Below are positions 56,941 to 64,000 of a stretch of 64,000 nucleotides of DNA, piece by piece (the stretch's first letter is position 1; each line of letters starts with the position of its first letter). The position numbers and the translations under genes are program-made. The stretch lies in NCBI GenBank assembly GCA_003996215.1, contig QJPP01003099.1:186001-250000 (forward strand), written 5' to 3'. Source of the DNA: Jaltomata sinuosa (Eukaryota; Streptophyta; Magnoliopsida; Solanales; Solanaceae). Under the pieces are notes generated by a model. It did no database searches, was not told the origin of the DNA, and saw only the letters and a program-made list of their open reading frames with translations.

Positions 56941-59097
56941 AGGTAAACCATTCGTTCCAAGTTTCGGGTTAGGAGTTGGAAATTTTGGGCTAGGCTAGTC
57001 TCAGATGAAATCTGAGCGAGGTATGGTCTAGGGAAATCCAGGAAAGTATTGGGTAAAATATCTTACGTTGAGCTATTTTTTCTGTTAGCTAAGATATTAA
57101 AGAGTCTGGGGGACTTTTTGGAAGCGAATTCGGATGAGTAGAACTCCCGATATCAAAGTTAACGTGAAAGGGTTTATTTGAAACATTGGGTTTTAAAGTG
57201 TGTTGTAAAATGGGTACTTTTGGAAGATTTTCCCAAAGTTTTGTTCTATGTCAACCACTATATCAGAGAAATTCCCACTATAGTAGAAGTCAAAGTCGGT
57301 CAGCACTGCCATAGCAGTCGAGTCCACTACGGCAGGACTGCTATAGCGGAGTGGGGACCGCTATAGTAGAGTAAGTCATTGTAAAAGTATAAACTTCCCA
57401 AAAAATATTCAAAAATTCTCAAGAATGTTTTAGGGAAGGGCAGAGGAAAATTAGGTGACTCGAACTCAATTTTCCATCGAAAATCATCGCTAAGGTAAGG
57501 ATTTCACTCCCCTACTAAAGTACTTCAATTCTCGGGTGTTAGAATGGATAATTGAAGGCTTGGGGGAAGGTTTGAATGAACCAATGAGAGTAGAATCCAG
57601 TGTTATGGGGATTCTAGTGTGTAGGGATTCTTGGGTCTTGTTTTTTGTTGTTCAATTATAATTTATTCACCATAAATTGCTTAATGTATCAGTAAAAATA
57701 GTAGTTTTAGGCGAATTAATGGTGGGAATGCCCTGAGATGGGTGGAATGATCATGGTTTGGCCTGGGGATTAGGATTTGGGTATAATATGGGTATTATTG
57801 GGCTATTTAGACTGATTATAGTATTGCGTAATCATTTTTAGACCAAGAACAAGCGAAAGCTTTGGAAAATAGGAGCTCTAGTGTAGTAGAGATTTCAGGC
57901 TATTCGAGGTAGGTGATGGTTATTATCTTCCCAAATGCAATATGTGTTTATGTAACTGTCGCTTAGTATTGTATGTGCATTGCATGCTTAGGGAATAAAA
58001 TTGAGAATGTCTAATTATCCAGGTGTTAATTATGTGAATTGAACTTAGTTTGGTTGCTTATTGGTTTACAAGTGTGATTTTGTTCATTAATTATTGACTT
58101 GTTAGATTGTGTGTGACATTTGGTTAGCTCGGGTACCACATCTGGTACATGATACATATTTTTTGGCTCAGATACCATGCCTGGTATGGGATACTTATCG
58201 GTTGCCTCGGGTACTATGCCTGGTACAGGTTCTATAATAGTTGGCTCAAGTACCACGCCTAGTATGGGTTTAATTATACTTGTTGATTGCCTTTTGTCGA
58301 TGGTTTTATGAGTGGACCAGGTTGATTGTTGAAATTGTGATTGTTGCATATTGGTCCATAAGAGGTCGGGTATTCGCACTTAAAAGTAGGGTTGGTCCTT
58401 GTATAGATCGGGAACTGTATGTAAAACACTTCAGTATTATTCTAGGGATCCTTGGTTGATCTGGGTTACTTAAAAGGGGTATATGCTTATTGTCATTGTT
58501 AATGTTGTAGTGGTTGTTGAACCTGTTTCATATAGTTGGTAAGTTTGAGGAAAGATTGAGAGTCTGGAATGATATTGCTGACTTGTTATTCATGTTTTTC
58601 GTACCTTACTCAGCCTTGGTTTACTGTTCATATATTTTTTATTGGAGCTGGTCGATGATCCTACCAGTACACTATGGTTTTGTGTACTGATACTACACTT
58701 GCTTTCCATTTGTGAGTACAAGACATATTCTGGCGGCTGCTACGCGACCTCAGTTGTAGTCCCGACGTTTCCAGATTCCAAGGCTGAGTTGTTTCTTCTG
58801 GGCTACCATAGTTTCATCTAGTACATCTCTAGTACATTGTTTTAGACTTAGACTCATTTGTTTTAGGGTTGCATCCCCACATTCTAGATAATAGTAGATG
58901 TTTTGGTACAATAACTTTTAGATTCTAGGGGTATTTCCGCAGGATCTTATTTATCAGTATTTTGGATATGAATGCTAGTTTACTTTAATGCATCTAGTTT
59001 TGAGTTGTTAGTTTCACTAACTGTTGAATTGGGTTATTAGTTCGCTCATCCAGGGGTTTTGGGTGGGTGCCACTCGTGGTGGTTTGGGTCGTGACAA
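56941..59097 (+). mobile_element. 5' LTR of element F
   Basis: It ends GGGTCGTGACA at 59097, identical to the end of LTR E, and is followed by a degraded primer site (AAGGTATAAAAGCC). The left limit is set only by the end of LINE homology and is uncertain. It contains palindromic CTGCTATAGC words (57300-57370) and a four-unit 39-bp repeat. Confidence 0.7.
58127..58282 (+). repeat. Four-copy 39-bp repeat inside LTR F
   Basis: Units start at 58127, 58166, 58205 and 58244. Each carries a (G/C)CTC(G/A)(G/A)GTACCA(C/T)-like head and a GCCTGGTA(C/T)-like core. The repeat produces a 117-codon minus-strand frame with a repeating Pro/Val/Glu pattern that is not a gene. Confidence 0.88.
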
Positions 59098-59314
59098 AGA
59101 AGGTATAAAAGCCCTAGGTTCATTGATCTCGTTGTACCAAAATAGGTCTAATAGAGTCTTGCGGAATGGTACAGAGACGTCTGTACTTTTCTTCGAGAGG
59201 CTATTGGACTTTAGGAAACTATCTCTTCTTTCTTCCTTCGTGCTATAACTTGATTCCAATTAGTATCTGATTATACAAATTGTTATCTAACTTTTTTCAC
59301 TCTTTTATCCCCAG

Positions 59315-60698
59315 ATGGTTAATACCAGACGTAATAGAGCAAGAGCAGTGGTTCCAGTGGCAGAACCAGCAGCCAGAGACAGAGGAAGGGGCAGGGGCAG
59401 AGGAAGAGCAACACCCTCTAAGGGTGGAGTTCAGGCAGTGGAAGGTCCAAGGGTAATGACCCCTCCCCCACCCTAGGATCCTATTGAGGAGGAGGTTGAG
59501 GTTGTAATTGAAGAGGGTGCGGAACAGGAGCGGTGCCACTGACTAGACATGCAGGCCTTCCCCCTATATCACCCCAGGTATTTAAGTAGGTGTGGACTTC
59601 TCTGAGTGGACTGGCAGGTACTGGAGACACCCCTACTGGTACATCAGATCAGGTTCCAGGCACTCAACCAGCTATTGCAATAGCTCTCGGGATGGAAGTG
59701 GCATCAGTTATGGATGCTCTTTTCAATCCGATGCTAGGCCCTGTTATGACCGAGACCGAGCATGAGATGCTGACCAAATTCCTGAAACTGAAACCTCCAA
59801 CATTTCAGGGTACAGAGAAGGAAGATGCATTTGAGTTCATTCTGGACTGTTATGCGAGGATGCATAAGTTAGGCATTATACAGCAGCATGGGGTAGAGTC
59901 TGTCACTTTTCAGCTTCAGGGTGATGCCAAGAAGTGGTGGAGAGCTCATGTAGAGTGTAGGCCATCAACTTTGCCTCCAATGACTTGGGCACAATTTCAT
60001 GCTCTGTTCATGGAGAAATATATGCCTCGCACTTTGAGGGATCATATGAAGGATGAGTTTCTGGACCTTGAGCAGGGTAACATGTCTGTTTCAGCCTATA
60101 AGGCTAAATTTATGTTTTGTCACGATATGCTACTCAGCTTCTAGGTAATGAAGAGGAGAGGATTCGTCTGTATGTGAAGGTTATGAATACTGAGTTGCAG
60201 GTTTTATCGGTGCATATGACCTCTGTAGGGAAGAGTTTTAATAAGGTGATGGCCTATGGGAAGAAATTGGAGGGGTAAGACAGGTTGGGCAGGCTAAGGT
60301 AGAAGTCCCAAAATGAAGATAATTTCAGTGGTTCTTACTCCATGGGTCACAGCCAACAAGTGTATTCTGCTCGTCCTATTCAGTAAGCCCTGCCAGCTTC
60401 TGCAGGTGGTCGCCTAGGATCCAGTCAATAGTTTTCAGCTCCTAGGGGCCAAGGGGCTTCTTATACTTCTACTAACAGGCCTATTCTTTACTGTGGATGT
60501 TTTCATTATGGAGATTCGATTCACTTCACGAGTGAGTTCCCTTAAAGGCAGGCAGGAAATCAGACTCAGCAGCAAACCAGGGATGTGGTTCAAGCAAGTG
60601 GAGGTGGCAATGGCAGAGGTCGTCCATAGGGTGGGCGAGGAAATTTTCAGTAAAGCTAGGGAAACAAAGGGAATACTGGTGCAGGCAGGGGAGTAGCG
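59315..60698 (+). pseudogene. Element F gag remnant
   Basis: It opens at 59315 with MVNTRRNRARA and an Arg/Gly-rich run (RDRGRGRGRGR), with stops near 59477 and 59542. The open stretch 59590-60144 holds the capsid: FLKLKPPTFQGTEKEDAFEF, the WWRAHVECR block and FHALFMEKYMPRTLRDHMKD. A shift follows at 60144. The zinc knuckle near 60490-60545 is degraded (YCGCFHYGD), lacking the regular Cys spacing. Confidence 0.83.
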
Positions 60699-61295
60699 TT
60701 GCTAGCCATAGAGGTTGTTTGGATTGATGACAGGGCCCATTGTTCTGCATTCCTGGAGAATTCTGAGGCTAAAGTATCAGATATCGTGATCACAGGTACA
60801 ATTCTAGTCTATGACCGGATGGCTTCTATATTATTTGACTCAGGTTCTACATATTTGTATGTATCTGTAAAAATTTCCTTGGGTCTAGATTTGGTTTGTG
60901 ATTCCCTTGACTCCCCTATTAATGTTTCTACCCTGGTTTGTGAGTCTGTGGTAGTAACCCATGTATATCATACTTGTCCTGTGGTTTTTGTGGGTTTTAA
61001 GACTTGGGTAGATTTGGTTATTTTGGACATGATGGATTTTCATGTCATTTTGGGTATGACTTGGTTGTCTCCATATCATATTGTGTTGAACTGTAATGCT
61101 AAGACAGTGATTCTAGAGATTCCGGGTAAGGATAGGCTAGAGTGGGAAGGTGTGTACAGGCTTATGCTGGCAAATATTATATCCTTTGTTTGGGCTAGGA
61201 AGTTAGTAGGAAAAGTTTGTTTGGCCTTTTTGGCTCATTTTCGGGATGTTAGTGTCGAGTCCCCTTTGATTGAGTCAGTTTCAGTGGTTTCGTAG
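60699..61295 (+). pseudogene. Element F aspartic protease and linker
   Basis: A 198-codon open stretch. The active-site block ILFDSGSTYLYVS is canonical (Asp-Ser-Gly), followed by VVTHVYHTCPVVF and DMMDFHVILGMTWLSPYH. Catalytic residues are all present, so this domain is the best preserved protease of its type in the window after that of element D. It ends at TAG 61293-61295, just before FQEVFPEDLPG in the same frame. Confidence 0.82.
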
Positions 61296-61973
61296 TTTCA
61301 GGAGGTGTTTCCGGAGGATTTGCCTGGCATGCCTCCAGATAGAGACATTCACTTCTGTATAGATTTGGATTCGGGCACTAGCGCAATCTCTATTCCTCCT
61401 TATCATATGGCTTCGGCGGAGTTAAGGGAACTTAAGACTCAGCTTTAGGAACTTTTAGATAAGGGCTTTACTCGTCCCAGTGCTTCACCTTGGAATGCTT
61501 TGATTTTGTTTGTGAAGAAAAAGGATGGTAGCATAAGGATGTGTATAGACTATAGGAAATTGAATAAGGTCACCATCCGAAATAAGTATCCCTTACCCCA
61601 CATAGATGACCTTTTTTATCAGTTGCAGGGTGCTTCCGTGTTTTCAAATATTAACTTGAGGTCAAGGTATTATCAGCTGAAAATTAGGCCGGAGGATATA
61701 CCTAAGATGGCATTCTAGACTCGGTATGGACACTATGAGTTCCAGGTGATGTCGTTTGGGTTGACCAACGCACCGACGACTTTCATGAGTTGGATGAATA
61801 GTATCTTTAAATCATTTCTGGATTCATTTGTCATTGTATTTATAGATGACATTTTGATTTACTCCAAGAGTAAGGAGGAGCATACCGAGCATCTTCGCAT
61901 TGTTATGGGGATATTGAGCAAACAGAAAGTATATGCCAAGTTTTCAAAGTGTGAGTTTTGGTTGCCTTCTTAG
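61296..61973 (+). pseudogene. Element F reverse transcriptase remnant
   Basis: Blocks in order: FPEDLPGMPPDRDIHFCIDL, SIPPYHMASAELRELK, FVKKKDGSIRMCIDYRKLNK, YPLPHIDDLFYQLQGASVFS, QVMSFGLTNAPTTF and the catalytic VFIDDILIYSKS near 61840. It ends at KCEFWLPS with a shift at 61958-61973. Stops at 61447 and 61716 (TAG) fall where relatives have Gln. Confidence 0.87.
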
Positions 61974-62716
61974 GGAATGTGGTTTCAGAAAAGGGAGTGA
62001 TGGTGGATCCCCAAAAGATCGAGGCAGTTAAGAGTTGGGTCTGCCCTAGCTTAGTGACTGAGGTTAGGAGTTTTGTGTGGCTTGCAGGCTATTATCACAG
62101 GTTTATCAGGAACATTGCTTCCATTGCTACTCACTTGACAAGGTTGACTCAGAAGGAGGTACCTTTTGTTTGGTCTGACAAGTGTGAAGAGAGCTTCCAA
62201 AAGCTCAAGACACTTCTGACTACAACTCTTATCCTATCATTGCCGGTTGAAGGTAAAGAATTCATTGTGTTTTGTGATGTTTCACATTCAATTTTAGGTG
62301 TTGTATTAATGGAGGACATGAATGTTATAGCCTACGCTTCAAGGCAGTTAAAGCCCCATGAAAAGAAATACCCAACCCATGATTTGGATTTGGCAGCGGT
62401 GGTCTTTGCACTAAATATTTGGAGATACTACCTATATGGTGTCAAGTGTGAAATATTCACAGACCATCGCAACCTGCAGCATGTGTTTACCCATAAAGAT
62501 TTGAATTTGAGACAGAGGAGGTGGATGAAATTGTTGAAGGATTATGATGTGACCATCCAGTATCATCCGGGCAAGGCTAATATGGTGACAGATGTATTGA
62601 GTCGGAAAGCAGTTAGCATGGGCAGTTTGGCTTGCTTAGGAGTGTCCAAACGGCCCTTGGCTAGGGATATTCGAGCTCTAGAATCTAAGTTCATGCAGTT
62701 GGGCATTTCAGAATAG
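61958..62716 (+). pseudogene. Element F reverse transcriptase end, RNase H and integrase leader
   Basis: A 252-codon open stretch beginning AFLGNVVSEKGVMVDPQKI, then LAGYYHRFIRNIASIATHL, FIVFCDVSHSILGVVLMED (catalytic Asp), VIAYASRQLKPHEKKYPTHD, CEIFTDHRNLQHVFTHKDLN and YHPGKANMVTDVLSRK. The frame ends at TAG 62714, and sequence of the integrase leader continues to 62807. It would be a working-looking RNase H fold if the rest of pol were intact. Confidence 0.86.
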
Positions 62717-62807
62717 GGTGGTGTGTTGTCCAGTATTGAGGTCAAACCCTAATTTCTGGAGGAAATCATAACCAAATAGTTTCTGGATGTGCAGTTGAAC
62801 AAGCTTC

Positions 62808-64000
62808 CACTACTAAAAATAGGGCGTATGACAACACTGATTTTGCTACGGTTTACTAACCGTTGCCATAAATAGGTTGTAGCAATGGTTTTAACCGTTG
62901 CTATAGACCTTTGGACCTAATGCAACATTTCATAAAATAAATCATTGCATCAGTCTGAAACCATTGCTACAGAGTTATTTGTTGCAACGGTAATTTCAAC
63001 TGTTGCAATAGTAAACTCTATTGGAATAATTCTTTTGGTAAAAAATCCTATTGGTACGTTTTTTTCACAAATAAATTTTTCCCTCCACTTATTTTCCTAG
63101 CCCGCGAATATTATTTTTTTACTTGTAAAATAATTTTAAAAAAATAAAATTGTGGAGGGCTTTACAGAAACACAAAACACCTAGTGATATTTTCTAGAGC
63201 TTTCTTCTTCGACGGGTACCTTGAAGGGTTTTGGGGTTTTATCTCTGCGGCGATAAAATTGTCTTCACAAAAAGGTACACTTTCTTCTTTGTTAAAATTG
63301 TAAGCTTTCTTCTACCTCTTTTTTCGATTTTCCCATTTCTCTCTTCCTCTTCTCTTGGGTTCCAATTTTTCTCCACTCTTACGATTGATTCGATCAATTT
63401 CGGGTGAAATCTGAGATGGGTTTTGGTGGGTTTTGTGTTTTCTTCATGTTTTGATTGGAAAAGCTGGAATTTTGGTGTTTTAGTTCAGTTGGGTTTTTGG
63501 GTCTATTAGATAAGTCTCAATCATGATTTGAAAGTAGCTACTGTTTTGACTTCTAATGCTCTCTTAATTAATGGTGAGTTTGTTGTTTTATTGGGTTTCT
63601 GTTACTGATTTGGTTTGTTTATGGATATTTCCGTTTTGCTATTTTGTTTGTTTTAGGGATTTGTACAGTTCATTGTATTGAGACTTATTATTTTAATTTG
63701 TTCTTTTAGCTGCTATTCCATGGAGTTTGATCAGTGTGTTGGACAAATATAATGTAGGGAGTGGGTCAGACTGTATTCCATTTATGTTTTGGCTTTTTGA
63801 TTTATCCATTTTTTTTCTCTTTGTTCTGGTTTTGAATACTGATGATAGGTTTAGGTTATTGTGCTTACTTCTCCTAGCATTCTCTCTAGTTTAGTATGCC
63901 AAAATCATGAATTATGTGTGTACTTTTGAAGCAGGCCTTAGTGAAGTCACCTGAAGAAAATAGTAGCTTTGGTATTTGAAAAGTTTGGTGTCCACGTGGA
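62808..64000 (+). mobile_element. Left end of a CACTA-like DNA transposon
   Basis: CACTACTAAAAATAGG at 62808 has the form of a CACTA terminal inverted repeat and sits inside element F. The next 200 bases are dense in short direct and inverted ACCGTTGC/GCAACGGT words, as in the subterminal regions of CACTA elements. From about 63150 a T-rich, leader-like stretch begins with no recognisable frame. The other end is outside the window, so a transposase gene and the inverted repeat partner cannot be seen. The 3-base target site would be TTC (62805-62807). Confidence 0.68.
62845..63015 (+). repeat. Subterminal AACCGTTGC repeats
   Basis: Words ACCGTTGC, GCAATGGT, AACCGTTGC, ACCATTGC and GCAACGGT recur about every 20-50 bases in both orientations. 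They are candidate transposase binding sites by analogy with other CACTA elements. Confidence 0.65.

Larger units (their letters stand above)
56941..62807 (+). mobile_element. Element F: Ty3/gypsy retrotransposon cut by a CACTA-like element
   Basis: The LTR is about 56941-59097, followed by gag, protease, reverse transcriptase, RNase H and the first residues of the integrase region. It is interrupted at 62807. The 3' half would lie right of the window. Protein blocks are of the chromovirus (Del/Tekay-like) kind. Its frames are the least decayed of the pol genes here (RNase H region open for 252 codons), so F may be younger than A and C. Confidence 0.82.

Noticed and set aside
58026..58379. 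117-codon minus-strand frame with a regular Pro/Val/Glu pattern
   Set aside because: It is the translation of the four 39-base repeats in LTR F; no homologous protein feature is seen.
1..64000. CRISPR arrays, prokaryotic operons, tRNA or rRNA genes, endogenous pararetrovirus
   Set aside because: No regular spacer array, no ribosome-site-led gene order and no tRNA/rRNA signal was seen. All reverse transcriptases present are joined to gypsy-type RNase H and integrase or to an RTE LINE, with no movement-protein or coat-protein signal.

Overview
The window is nuclear DNA from a flowering plant, most likely a Solanaceae species with a large genome. Capsicum is my first guess, but this is an inference from the style of the repeats. 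Almost all of it is old Ty3/gypsy LTR retrotransposon sequence inserted into itself. I see no bacterial, viral, tRNA, rRNA or CRISPR content. Nearly every reading frame is broken. The only parts that look like an ordinary plant gene are a few exons near 40.2-40.4 kb and 54.7-55.1 kb.

Layout. (1) 1-978 is unassigned, perhaps the edge of another LTR. (2) 979-38711 is element A, a minus-strand chromovirus-type (Del/Tekay-like) gypsy element. Its 3' LTR is 979-2962, its 5' LTR is 36750-38711, and its integrase is split between about 4.0 kb and 32.9 kb. (3) Element B splits A. B is a plus-strand Athila-like element, 4023 to about 32884, with a 5' LTR and no 3' LTR. (4) B is itself interrupted by element C (plus-strand chromovirus-type, about 5698-16086) and element D (minus-strand Athila-like, 16106-26528). 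These sit only 19 bases apart in B's gag. (5) 38712-39504 is a decayed open reading frame of the plant-transposon-protein type, and A sits in it. (6) 40154-55148 carries plus-strand exons of a host gene, one of them cut by a large LTR (E, 40446-54662). (7) LTR E is interrupted by a tandem LTR-internal-LTR-internal-LTR array (G, 41188-52816) flanked by a perfect 5-base duplication. (8) About 56413-56940 is the 3' end of an RTE-type LINE on the minus strand. (9) About 56941-62807 is element F, a plus-strand gypsy element with LTR, gag, protease, reverse transcriptase and RNase H, cut at the start of integrase. (10) What cuts it is the left end of a CACTA-like DNA transposon at 62808, which runs off the window.

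How the parts relate. The nesting gives an order of events: A before B, B before C and D, the host gene before E, E before G, and F before the CACTA element. A, C and F once encoded complete gag-pol polyproteins and are now dead. B and D share an unusual layout. Each has gag and protease, no reverse transcriptase or integrase, and then a separate second coding region. This suggests a family that moved using enzymes from other elements. B and D also share three copies of a short conserved module per element and a perfect hairpin at the LTR tip. I know of no description of either.
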